Below, in pieces: positions 9,211 through 17,001 of a stretch of DNA of 64,000 bases. Under the pieces are notes generated by a model that ran no database searches, was not told where the DNA came from, and worked only from the letters and a program-made list of their open reading frames with translations. The stretch's first letter is position 1. Every line of letters starts with the position of its first letter. The stretch covers positions 26,653 to 90,652 of the forward strand of contig NZ_JAERUC010000172.1 of the NCBI RefSeq assembly GCF_016745505.1. The letters run 5' to 3'. The position numbers and the translations under genes are program-made. The DNA is from Streptomyces silvae. GTDB lineage: Bacteria > Actinomycetota > Actinomycetes > Streptomycetales > Streptomycetaceae.

Positions 9211-9715
9211 CGTGTAACGCCGTCCGAAGCGAGCAGTGCCAGGTGGTCGTCGATCCCGCGGGCCGCGGCTTGCGGGACGAGCGTGCTCCACGGCCCGTAA
9301 GAGACCCGGGTCCACCGGATCGACGCGCCCCCGGGGGCGACGGTGCACGAGGGCGGGCACGCGGTGGCCCACACACTGCGCCCGGACGCGACGTCGGGCC
9401 CGGCTGGGCAATGGCACGTACGGCCGGTGGGCTGAGCAGCGCGATGGTCGCGCTCCACGGCTGGGACGGCTCGACGGCGCAGGTGGCCCGGGACGTGGAG
9501 TCCAACGCGTACGGACCGCAGTCGGGCACCCGGCCTGCGGCTGGAGGGTCATCCGGGCGGCCAGAGCGTTCTGGTGTCCCTCGTCGCGCTGTCCCGTGAC
9601 ACGGTGCATCCGGAGGCACTGCGCCACGCGGTCTCCGTGCGTGCGGCCGGTGACGGACCGGTCACGCTGGCCTTCCTGGGCGGCACGACCGTGGAGGTGG
9701 GAATGGAGTCAACAA
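9211..9715 (+). pseudogene. Remnant of a DUF2264-like gene, C-terminal part, with stop and frameshifts
   Basis: Protein-like segments occur in successive frames. ARWSSIPRAA...TSVLHGP is followed by an in-frame TAA at about 9298 where Trp would fit, then ETRVHRIDAPPGATVHEGG in the same frame. GGLSSAMVALHGWDG and VARDVESNAYGPQSG then appear in a second frame, and LVALSRDTVHPEALRHAV with a beta-rich VTLAFLGGTTVEV tail in another. The order resembles the C-terminal beta domain of DUF2264 proteins, though I give that family name tentatively. The remnant abuts the oxidoreductase remnant head to head, suggesting a deletion that removed both 5' ends. Confidence 0.5.
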
Positions 9716-9820
9716 GTACCGCGGGGCCCCGTTCGTGCCGGAGCGGTGCCGAGAGCACCATGGAGGGGTGAGCCGCCGACGCGGACCATCAGGGGTCACC
9801 GCAGGAAGGGGCCCGGAGCA

Positions 9821-11941
9821 ATGAGCAGCCGCGCATCCGCCGAGGGCCGGGGACCGGTGCCCGGGCTCCCCGAGGCCTGGTCGTCTTCGGCAGGAGGGCT
9901 GCTCGATCTGCTGGGTGTGTCGGCCATCGTGCTGGACGACTCCGGGCGGATCGTGTTCTGGAGCCCGCAGGCCAGTGATGTCTTCGGCTACTCCTCCGAG
10001 GAAGCGCTGGGCCGTCACGCCGCCCGGCTCCTGCTGCGCGAGGAGGACCGTGACCTCGCGACGCGGCTGTTCGCCGAGGTCATGAGATCAGGGGAGAGCT
10101 GGGCCGGTGCGTTTCCCGTCCGGCGGAAGGACGGCAGCACCCGGCTCGTGGAGTTCCGCAACGTGCGGCTGCAGGACGACCTGGGTGATGTGTACGCCCT
10201 GGGCATCGCCGCCGAACAGCGCGTGCTGGAACAGGTGGAGAACAAGCTGGCGCTGTCGGAGCAGCTGGTGTCCCAGGCACCCGTCGGCATCGCCCTGCTG
10301 GACACCGACCTCCGCTATCTCCTGGTGAATCCGGCGCTGGAACGCATCAACGGGATCCCGGCCGCCGACCATCTCGGACGGCGCCCCCACGACATCCATG
10401 ACTCGCCCGCGGTCGGCTCCGTCGAGGAAGTGATGCGGGAGGTCCTGGCCAGCGGTACGCCTGTGATCGACCAGTACCTTGTCGGCCGCACCCCCGCGGA
10501 CCCCGACAACGACCATGCCTGGTCGGTGTCGTACTACCGGCTCCACGGGCCCGGCGGGCGGGTGGTCGGAGTGGCGAACTCGGTCGTCGACGTCACCGAG
10601 CGCCACCGGGCGGCAGCGGAGGCGGACCGGGCCCGGCACCGGCTGGCACTGATCGCCGATGCCTCCGCGCGCATAGGGACCACGCTGGAGGTGGAGCGCA
10701 CCGCCCGGGAACTGGCACAGATCGCCGTACCGGAACTGGCGGACGTCGTGGCCGTCGACGTCCTCGACAGCGTCCTGGCCTGCCGCCGGACCGACGAGCG
10801 ACACGACGGACCCGAGCTGTTCCGCGCGCTCGCGGTCGCCGCCGCCTATCCCAACGAGGCCACCGGCGCCGCGGACGAGGTCGGAAGCGTCGCCGCGTAC
10901 GGCCCGGACCGGCTGGTCACCCGGTGTGTGCACACGGCCCGGCCCGTCCTCGTACCCCACACCGGTCCCGAGGACCTGCTGCACATCGCACGTGACAAGG
11001 ACGCCGCCGCCGCGTTGGCCCGGGCGGGCGTCCACTCCTATCTCGCCGTGCCGCTGATCGCCCGCGACCAGGTCCTCGGTGCGTTCGACCTGATCCGGGC
11101 CCGTAACCAGGCCCCCTTCGACGAGGACGATCTTCTGCTGGTCAGGGAACTCGCGGCCCGGGCCGCCGTCGCCATCGACAACGCCCGCTGGTTCCAGAGC
11201 GTGCGCGACTCCGCCGAGAGCCTCCAGCGCAGCGTGCTCCCCACCCATGCTCCCCGCCTCACCGGTCTGGAGGTCGCCTCGCTGTATCAGCCGGCGCAGG
11301 CGTCGAGCGAGATCGGCGGGGACTGGTACGACGTCATCCCCCTGTCCGGCGACACCTCCGCCCTGGTGGTCGGCGACGTGATGGGCAACGGGATCGGCGC
11401 CGCGGCGACGATGGGGCGCCTGCTGACAGCCACCCGCGCCTACGCCGACCTCGACCTGGAGCCCGCGGAGGTGCTCCGCCACCTCGACAACCTCACCTCC
11501 GGACTCGGGCAGTCCATCGCCACCTGTCTGTACGCCGTCTACGACCCGCACCGGCACCGCTGCCGTGTCGCCAACGCCGGGCACCTGCCACCGGTCCTGG
11601 CGCGCCCGGGCCGGAGCCCCGAACTCCTGGACCTCCAGGCCGGGGCGCCCCTCGGCGTGGGCGGGGTCCGGTTCGACACCACCGCCTTCGACCTGATGCC
11701 CGGTGACCGGCTCCTCCTCTACACCGACGGCCTCGTCGAGACACGTGACCAGCCCATCGACGAGCGGCTGGGCGCCCTGCTCCGGGCACTCGACGAACCA
11801 CGCCGGCCCCTCGAAGCGACCTGCCGGCACCTCCTGGACACGTTGCGGCACCCGGGCGACCACGACGATGTCGCGCTCCTGATCGCTCAGGCTCAGCCGG
11901 TGGCTTCCGCGGCCGACGGCGCACGTGGGTCGGAGCCGTAG
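9821..11941 (+). CDS. PAS-PAS-GAF-PP2C (SpoIIE-type) serine phosphatase
   Basis: I place the start at ATG 9821; the frame is open further upstream but there it only crosses the pseudogene region. The product is 706 residues. A PAS domain (VSAIVLDDSGRIVFWSPQ, about 33-130) is followed by a second (GIALLDTDLRYLLVNPALE, about 155-262), a GAF domain (about 290-455) and a C-terminal PP2C/SpoIIE phosphatase. Metal-binding acidic residues are visible in GGDWYDV, VGDVMGNG, LLYTDGLVE and HDDVALL. Such proteins dephosphorylate anti-sigma-factor antagonists in Streptomyces. No anti-sigma kinase or STAS gene lies beside it. The PAS domains could sense light, redox or a small molecule; no cofactor residue is diagnostic. 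Confidence 0.9.
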   Translation: MSSRASAEGRGPVPGLPEAWSSSAGGLLDLLGVSAIVLDDSGRIVFWSPQASDVFGYSSEEALGRHAARLLLREEDRDLATRLFAEVMRSGESWAGAFPVRRKDGSTRLVEFRNVRLQDDLGDVYALGIAAEQRVLEQVENKLALSEQLVSQAPVGIALLDTDLRYLLVNPALERINGIPAADHLGRRPHDIHDSPAVGSVEEVMREVLASGTPVIDQYLVGRTPADPDNDHAWSVSYYRLHGPGGRVVGVANSVVDVTERHRAAAEADRARHRLALIADASARIGTTLEVERTARELAQIAVPELADVVAVDVLDSVLACRRTDERHDGPELFRALAVAAAYPNEATGAADEVGSVAAYGPDRLVTRCVHTARPVLVPHTGPEDLLHIARDKDAAAALARAGVHSYLAVPLIARDQVLGAFDLIRARNQAPFDEDDLLLVRELAARAAVAIDNARWFQSVRDSAESLQRSVLPTHAPRLTGLEVASLYQPAQASSEIGGDWYDVIPLSGDTSALVVGDVMGNGIGAAATMGRLLTATRAYADLDLEPAEVLRHLDNLTSGLGQSIATCLYAVYDPHRHRCRVANAGHLPPVLARPGRSPELLDLQAGAPLGVGGVRFDTTAFDLMPGDRLLLYTDGLVETRDQPIDERLGALLRALDEPRRPLEATCRHLLDTLRHPGDHDDVALLIAQAQPVASAADGARGSEP

Positions 11942-12026
11942 GCGCTGCCACGACCCCACCGGTCGCCGTACCTGCGCAGCCTGCCCCGCTCGACGCCCGA
12001 CACGTCCACCGCAGCCGTCGGCGTGT

Positions 12027-12587
12027 CTAGTCCTCGCTCAGGAGGGTGCCCCGGAGCACCTCGATCAGGTCGCCCGGATCGGCATCGGCCAGCTCGTCGA
12101 AGGCGCCGGAGTGCCGCCCCAGCAGGACCCCGGCCATCGCGGCCGCCACCAGCTCGGCGCGCAACCCCGGCCGGTCCGCCCCCTCACGGACGAAGCGCCT
12201 CCGGAGCGGCTCGACCAGACGCGTGTGCAGTGCCGCCCGTGCGGCCTCCTGCGCCGCAGGTTCGCTCAGGGGCTGAACCGCGACCTGGAGCAGCGGGACG
12301 GGACCGCGCCGGTCGGCCCGGTCGAAGACCTCGCGCAGCCGCTCGTCCTCGTACAGGTCGGCAAAGGCCACGTCGCCCGCCTCCGCCTGGAGCGCGGCGA
12401 CGTAGAGCAGGGTCTTGCTGCCGAAGTAGCGGGCGATCAGCGTCGGATCCACGCCGGCCCGCCGGCCGATGTCCCGGATGGTGGTGCGGTCGAAGCCCCG
12501 CTCCCCGAACAGTTCGCTCGCCGCTGTCAGCAGGAGCTCACGACTGCGCGCCGCATCACGCCGGCGCCCGGGAGCCTCGCCGGTCAC
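12027..12587 (-). CDS. TetR-family transcriptional regulator
   Basis: The 186-residue product starts at a GTG whose last two bases overlap the TGA of the upstream exporter gene (GTGA), so the two are translationally coupled. The N-terminal helix-turn-helix is clear: RELLLTAASELFGERGFDRT, then TIRDIGRRAGVDPTLIARYF, the hallmark of TetR. The C-terminal half (about 60-186) is the helical ligand and dimer domain with a TetR_C-like QVAVQPLSEPAAQEAAR segment. Its likely target is the palindrome at 14104-14134 in front of the operon, giving autoregulated control of the exporter. The inducer is unknown. Confidence 0.9.
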   Translation of the reverse strand: MTGEAPGRRRDAARSRELLLTAASELFGERGFDRTTIRDIGRRAGVDPTLIARYFGSKTLLYVAALQAEAGDVAFADLYEDERLREVFDRADRRGPVPLLQVAVQPLSEPAAQEAARAALHTRLVEPLRRRFVREGADRPGLRAELVAAAMAGVLLGRHSGAFDELADADPGDLIEVLRGTLLSED

Positions 12588-14077
12588 CGCTGTGCCCCTG
12601 CGCCGGGAACGAGACCCTCGCTGTCCGCGCCCGCGCCGGCCGTCGCGGGGCGTGTGTCCGGCATCCGCAGGGAGCCGCCACGCATGCCCGTGCGGATCAG
12701 TACGTAGCCCACCAGTGCCGTGGCGGCCCAGACCGCACAGCCCGTCAGCCCGGCCGTCCGGTACCCGCTCCCGGGGGGAATCTCCTGTCCGGAGGAGGTC
12801 GCGGCCTGGAGGATCATGGCGCTCAGGGCGCTTCCGGCCGAGTATCCGATGTATTTCACGACCTGATTGAAACTCATCGCGCTGCCCGTCTCGTGCGCGG
12901 GGACGCTCGCGACGACGAGTCCCGGCGTGACCGCGAAGTTCATGCCGACACCCAGCCCGGCCAGGGCCATCGTCACGAAGATCTCCCACAGCCGGCCGTG
13001 GGCGAACACGAAGGTCAGCAGAGCCGCGAGCGACAGCAGACAGCTGACCGGCAGCAGTCGCACGGGCGGCTGGGTCCGGACCAGGATCCGCACCACACGG
13101 CCGGCCGCCAGACTGCCCACCGAGAACGGCACCAGGATCAGCCCGGTGACCACCACGGAGGCCCCCAGTCCGTACCCGGCACCGGGCGGCGTCTGCACGT
13201 ACCGGGTCACGAGCGAGATCAGCAAGTACATGCCGACGCCGCCCATCATCGTGGTCAGGTGCGCGGCGAAGACCGTACGGTCCCGGATCAGCCGCAGATC
13301 CACCAGCGGGTGGGCGGTACGCAGCCCGTGCAGCACCCAGCCGAGCAGCACCAGCACGGAGACTGCGCCGAGGACCAGCAGCCGGGGCGATCCCCAGCCC
13401 CAGCTCTCGCCCTGGGTGAGGGCGAACAGAAGCCCTCCCATGCCGAAGGCCAGGAGCAGCGCCCCCGGTACGTCCATGGGGTGCGCCGGGCGCGGCGGAG
13501 TCCTCGGCAGTACGAGCGCCGCGGCGGCGAAGGCCAGAGCGGTGGCGACCACGGCGAACCAGAACCCCGCGTACATCCCGAGGGTCTCGGCGAGCAGGCC
13601 GGTGAGCGGGTAGCCGACGCCGACGCCGGCCGCCGTGGTCAGCGACAGCGTCGACAGCGCCGCCCTGGCCCGCTGCGGGGGTACGGAGTCGCGCGCGGTG
13701 GCGATCGCCAGCGGCACCAGGCCCATCCCCACGCCCTGCATCGCCCGCCCCACGATGAGGCAGGCGAACCCCAGCGGAAGGGCGGCCATCAGGCTCCCGG
13801 CCATCACCACGCCGAGACCCGTCAGGATCACCTTCTTGCGGTGGGGGCCGTCGCCCAGGCGTCCCATCGTCGGGGTCGCGACGGCCCCGACCAGCATCGT
13901 GACGGTGAGCGACCACTGCGCATCGGACACCGACACATGATCCACGGCGGCGATCGTCGGGATCAGCGGAGCCCCGAGGCTGCTGATGACGGCGACGAGC
14001 ATGCAGAGGGAGACCAGCACCGGGACGAGGGCCCGCTGTCGCCAGGGGGAGGGGACGGAAGGGCCTATCGGGTGCAC
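12584..14077 (-). CDS. 14-TM MFS drug exporter (EmrB/QacA type)
   Basis: The product is 497 residues with about 14 hydrophobic segments, the DHA2 type of major facilitator. The family motif A appears as GRLGDGPHRKKVIL between the second and third helices, and motif C-like glycines in LSTLSLTTAAGVGVGYPL. A longer frame exists upstream, but a GTG at 14077 is preceded by AGGAG at nine bases and places the first helix (VPVLVSLCMLVAVISSLGAP) correctly near residue 20. Such proteins expel antibiotics or cationic compounds using the proton gradient. It is co-transcribed with the TetR gene and controlled from the operator just upstream. Confidence 0.9.
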   Translation of the reverse strand: MHPIGPSVPSPWRQRALVPVLVSLCMLVAVISSLGAPLIPTIAAVDHVSVSDAQWSLTVTMLVGAVATPTMGRLGDGPHRKKVILTGLGVVMAGSLMAALPLGFACLIVGRAMQGVGMGLVPLAIATARDSVPPQRARAALSTLSLTTAAGVGVGYPLTGLLAETLGMYAGFWFAVVATALAFAAAALVLPRTPPRPAHPMDVPGALLLAFGMGGLLFALTQGESWGWGSPRLLVLGAVSVLVLLGWVLHGLRTAHPLVDLRLIRDRTVFAAHLTTMMGGVGMYLLISLVTRYVQTPPGAGYGLGASVVVTGLILVPFSVGSLAAGRVVRILVRTQPPVRLLPVSCLLSLAALLTFVFAHGRLWEIFVTMALAGLGVGMNFAVTPGLVVASVPAHETGSAMSFNQVVKYIGYSAGSALSAMILQAATSSGQEIPPGSGYRTAGLTGCAVWAATALVGYVLIRTGMRGGSLRMPDTRPATAGAGADSEGLVPGAGAQR

Positions 14078-14103
14078 GAGGCGGATCTCCTGTCGCCGAG
14101 CTG

Positions 14104-14134
14104 TGTCATCGAGCGATGTCTTCGCATGATGACA
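14104..14134. promoter_or_regulatory. Palindromic operator for the MFS-TetR operon
   Basis: A 31-base imperfect palindrome reads TGTCATC-GA-GCGA-TGTCT-TCGC-AT-GATGACA; 11 of 15 base pairs match, including 7-base perfect outer arms. It ends 27 bases before the exporter GTG on the minus strand, a typical position for a TetR binding site blocking its own promoter. Confidence 0.65.
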
Positions 14135-14411
14135 TAGATGGCTCGTCCACGCATCCATCCGGCCGCGGCGGCATGCACGGGGCCCGCGACGACCAGCTCG
14201 GGAGGCCACTCGGCCGGCGAAAACGCAACTTCGACAAGGCCCGCGAAGGAAGCTACGTTCACCTGGTCCTCGGCAATTCCCCACGCCCGCACGGGAGTTC
14301 CTTCGGGCCGGTCCACCCGCCAGGGACGGGCCGGTCACGCCCCACGCATCTTCGCCCCCATGCGTGAGCCACCGGACCGGGGCCTACCAGCCCCCCACCA
14401 GGGAGAGATGC
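14135..14411. other. Divergent intergenic region
   Basis: This stretch between the exporter operator and the DUF3291 gene must hold the promoters of both units. I see no clear -35/-10 pair and no coding sequence. GGGAGAG at 14401-14407 serves the downstream ATG. Confidence 0.4.
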
Positions 14412-14969
14412 ATGCCCCAGCTTGCTCTGTACACATTCGGCGTCCTGAAGTCGCCTCTCGCCGATCCCGCACCGCTCACGCGCGAGTTCTACGACATCGG
14501 TGAGGCCGTCTACCGGGAGATCGACCGGCGCCCCGGGTACCTCGCTCGCGCTGAAGCGCTGGACGGTGTCCCGGGCATGCTCTTCGGTGCGGACTGGGGT
14601 GCATGGGGAGAGTTCGCCGTACCGGCCTGGTACGACAAGGGCCGTACGGCGGACACCACCGCCCTGGCCACCACCCTCTCGCTCTGGACCGGCCTGCGCC
14701 CCGCTGTCGACGCCGTCTACACCGGCCTGCACCGGACGGCGCTCAACAGGCGTTACGACTGGTTCGAGAGGCCCGCGCACCCGAATTACGTGTTCTGGTG
14801 GGTCTCCGACGGCGAGACACCCACCTGGCAGGACGGGGTCTCCAGGCTGGAACACCTCCACGACCACGGCCCCACGCCGCGCGCCTTCACCTTCCGCCAC
14901 TCGTTCACCCCGGAGGGAACGCCGGCCGGACCCGAAGGGACCGGGCCGAAGAGCGACCGGGCTCGTTGA
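14412..14969 (+). CDS. DUF3291 family protein
   Basis: The ATG at 14412 follows GGGAGAG by four bases and gives 185 residues. The sequence opens with LALYTFGVLKSPL and contains SLWTGLRPAVDAVYTGLHRTAL, NYVFWWVSDGETPTW and GVSRLEHLHDHGPTPRAFTF, the pattern of DUF3291 proteins. These have a ferredoxin-like fold resembling antibiotic-biosynthesis monooxygenases. No catalytic role is established. No signal peptide or membrane segment is visible. It lies between the MFS operon and the MerR gene and seems to be transcribed alone. Confidence 0.8.
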   Translation: MPQLALYTFGVLKSPLADPAPLTREFYDIGEAVYREIDRRPGYLARAEALDGVPGMLFGADWGAWGEFAVPAWYDKGRTADTTALATTLSLWTGLRPAVDAVYTGLHRTALNRRYDWFERPAHPNYVFWWVSDGETPTWQDGVSRLEHLHDHGPTPRAFTFRHSFTPEGTPAGPEGTGPKSDRAR

Positions 14970-15040
14970 CAGGAAAGGCTGGAAAGCCTGAACGGCTGGG
15001 CTTGCAGTTGTCGCTGCGGCAGCTTCTACCGTCCTTGACA

Positions 15041-15059
15041 GGGCCGGAAAGACCGGCCC
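15041..15059. promoter_or_regulatory. Perfect dyad upstream of the MerR gene
   Basis: GGGCCGG-aaaga-CCGGCCC is a perfect 7-base inverted repeat starting right after TTGACA (15035-15040) and 27 bases before the MerR ATG. MerR proteins bind dyads between -35 and -10, so this is a candidate autoregulatory site. No clear -10 box follows, and a terminator for the preceding gene is the alternative. Confidence 0.45.
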
Positions 15060-15086
15060 CGTGACGTGATCGTGAGGGAGACGGCG

Positions 15087-15848
15087 ATGAGCTGGCCGAT
15101 TGCGGAGGTCGCACGCATGTCGGGCGTGACCGCCCGGACCCTGCGGCACTACGACGAGATCGGCCTGCTGCCACCGGCCGGAATCGGGCCCAACGGCCAC
15201 CGCTACTACGAGGAGCACCAATTGCTGCGGCTGCAGCAGATCCTCGTACTGCGGGCACTCGGCGTAGGGCTTCCCGAGATCGGCCGGATCATGGCTGAGG
15301 AGATCGACGCGGTGGTCGCCCTGCGCGGACACCGTCGCAGACTGCTCGCCGAGCGTGACCGGCTCGAAGCCCTGGCCGCCACCGTCTCCCGCACGATCGC
15401 CGAACTGGAGCAGTCCAGGAAGGACGGCACACCCATGACCGCAGTCAACCGACCGGAGAACCTGTTCGAGGGCGTCCAGCCCTCCCGGTACCAGGAGAGC
15501 CTGCGTGACTTCCCCGAGCACGCCGAGGAGGTGTCACGAAGGGTCGCGGTGATGACCCCGCAGGACATCGAGGCCGGGCAGCGCGAGCGCACGAAGCAGA
15601 TGATCCTGCTGGCCGACCTGATGGCCGACGGACGCCCGGCTGACGCCGAGCCCGTGCAGGACCGGATCGACACCCAGTACAGGGCCTTGACCGAGCTGCG
15701 CCCCGTGTCCGCGGAGGAGTACCGCGCCCTCGGACGCTCCTGCGTGGACAACGAGGCGTGGCGGGCGGCGTACGAGGCGATCGCGCCCGGTCTGGCCGCG
15801 TACCAGCGGGACGCGATCGAGGCGTACGTCACCACCCGGCTCAGCTGA
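15087..15848 (+). CDS. MerR-family regulator with TipAS-like ligand domain
   Basis: The ATG at 15087 is preceded by AGGGAG at a good distance; an upstream GTG at 15066 is weaker. The 253-residue protein starts with a winged-helix MerR domain: IAEVARMSGVTARTLRHYDE, then IGLLPPAGI and GHRYYEEHQLLRLQQI. A coiled dimer helix covers about 80-115 (HRRRLLAERDRLEALAATVS). The C-terminal domain (about 130-253) resembles TipAS, the thiopeptide-binding part of TipAL, with a final helix PGLAAYQRDAIEAYV. This family activates genes on binding drugs. No exporter lies adjacent on the same strand, so its regulon is not evident. Confidence 0.88.
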   Translation: MSWPIAEVARMSGVTARTLRHYDEIGLLPPAGIGPNGHRYYEEHQLLRLQQILVLRALGVGLPEIGRIMAEEIDAVVALRGHRRRLLAERDRLEALAATVSRTIAELEQSRKDGTPMTAVNRPENLFEGVQPSRYQESLRDFPEHAEEVSRRVAVMTPQDIEAGQRERTKQMILLADLMADGRPADAEPVQDRIDTQYRALTELRPVSAEEYRALGRSCVDNEAWRAAYEAIAPGLAAYQRDAIEAYVTTRLS

Positions 15849-15964
15849 CCCGGAACCGGGCCGGCCCGCCGGAAGCCATCGCCCGCGCACCGCACCGCAC
15901 CGCACCGGCCAGCCACACCGAAAGCCCGGCCGATCGGCTGGTGCGCGGGGCCGGCGGAACCGGG

Positions 15965-16057
15965 TAACGTCTTTGCCATGTTCTTCCGGACGTCGATCTA
16001 CGAGTGAGAGCGTGACGGGCTCCTGCGTACGCCCTTCGATGTCAGCAGGAACCCGTC
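15965..16057 (+). promoter_or_regulatory. Possible leader region: nine-residue peptide and hairpin before the DUF6243 gene
   Basis: A -10-like TAACGT (15965-15970) lies seven bases before an ATG that opens a nine-residue frame, MFFRTSIYE, ending at 16007. Seven bases later a 13-base stem (16014-16026 pairing with 16045-16057, one mismatch) encloses an 18-base loop. The ribosome site of the next gene follows about 40 bases on. Peptide plus hairpin could be an attenuator; chance is possible. Confidence 0.3.
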
Positions 16058-16105
16058 CCCCACCGACGAATCCGTCGATCATTCACCTCATTACCGGGAG
16101 AACCC

Positions 16106-16327
16106 GTGACCGTGAGCAAGAACATCAACAACCCCGTGGGCATGGGCGGCGGCAAGCGCAAGAGGTTGTCCCGCACCGAACGGCAGAACAACGGTCCGCA
16201 TCGCAACCTCGACCGCCAGGGTGCGGCCGACAAGAAGGCGGAGCTGGTACGCAAGATGCGCGAGAAGGCGGGCCTGGGACCGGCTGACGGCACCGGGCAG
16301 ACGGGCGACGACACCGCACAGAGCTGA
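16106..16327 (+). CDS. DUF6243 family small basic protein
   Basis: This 73-residue protein starts at GTG 16106, five bases after GGGAG. The sequence VSKNINNPVGMGGGKRKRLS, then RTERQNNGPHRNLDRQGAAD and KKAELVRKMREKAG, matches a small, highly conserved Streptomyces family that I recall as DUF6243. It is rich in Lys and Arg, with a probable C-terminal helix, and lacks any membrane segment. No function is known; the basic, Asn-rich N-terminus might bind nucleic acid, which is speculation. It is followed by a very strong terminator and preceded by an unusually structured leader. Confidence 0.8.
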   Translation: MTVSKNINNPVGMGGGKRKRLSRTERQNNGPHRNLDRQGAADKKAELVRKMREKAGLGPADGTGQTGDDTAQS

Positions 16328-16350
16328 GAGCCCCCAGGGCAGCTCCGCAC

Positions 16351-16397
16351 GGCCGCAGGGCCCGGCACCGCGAGGCGCGGTGCCGGGCCCTGCGGCC
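16351..16397. terminator. Bidirectional terminator with perfect 22-base stem
   Basis: Bases 16351-16372 pair perfectly with 16376-16397 around an AGG loop. The hairpin lies between the plus-strand DUF6243 gene and the minus-strand acetyltransferase gene, whose stop codon overlaps its last base, so it can end both transcripts. Confidence 0.9.
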
Positions 16398-16942
16398 TAC
16401 GGGCCGCCCGGCGGGGCTGCCCCTGCGGCGCGGAAATCGGGGCAGCCCAGGATGCGCAGGAACTTGCTGGGGTCCAGCGGGTAGGGAACCACCGTCCCCA
16501 GGTCGTGGAACCCGATGCGCCGGTAGAACGCCAGGGCGCGGTGATTGTCCTCGCGCACCCCCAGCGTGAGCCGGGCGCGGTCGATGTGCTCGCGCGCGAA
16601 GTCGACCGCCGCCTCCATCAGCGCCCGCGCCGGACCGTCCGGACCGCGGTGCGCCGGGGCGACGTAGACGGCGTACACGTGTGCGGTGTCGGGGATGTCC
16701 GCCAGGGGTGCGGCTCCGGCGGTGCCGGCCCAGGAGCCGGTCTCGTCGACGGCCACGAACAGCCCGTCGTCAGCCGCGGCTGCGGCCCTCTCCGCCTGCT
16801 CCCGCCATGCGCGGTCCGGGAGCGCGACGGCATCGGCGTGACGTACACCGAAGGCACCGGGCGAGTCCAGCAGGGACTCCAGGCGTACGGCACGCAGCTC
16901 GCGCCACTCCTCCGCCCTGATCCGGCGTACGACGTACTTCAT
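16397..16942 (-). CDS. GNAT-family N-acetyltransferase
   Basis: About 181 residues from MKYVVRRIRAEEW; a methionine three codons earlier (16951) is the alternative start, and neither has a strong ribosome site. The GNAT fold is clear: WRELRAVRLESLLDSPGAFG at the N-terminus, a central strand HVYAVYVAPAHRGPDGPARA that corresponds to motif A binding acetyl-CoA, and LTLGVREDNHRALAFYRRIG as motif B. The usual R-x-x-G-x-G/A loop reads HRGPDGPA, close to consensus. The substrate is unknown. It ends at a shared terminator and is separated from the ECF sigma gene by 59 bases, so it could be co-transcribed with it. Confidence 0.85.
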   Translation of the reverse strand: MKYVVRRIRAEEWRELRAVRLESLLDSPGAFGVRHADAVALPDRAWREQAERAAAAADDGLFVAVDETGSWAGTAGAAPLADIPDTAHVYAVYVAPAHRGPDGPARALMEAAVDFAREHIDRARLTLGVREDNHRALAFYRRIGFHDLGTVVPYPLDPSKFLRILGCPDFRAAGAAPPGGP

Positions 16943-17001
16943 GGTCCTCATTCTGCCCGGGGCGGTCGGGGGCGGGTTGCCGGCACGGTGTCCTTGCGCC
17001 G

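Noticed and set aside
12023..14137. A long plus-strand frame opposite the MFS exporter and TetR genes
   Set aside because: Low-complexity His/Arg/Gly-rich translation lying exactly over two real genes.
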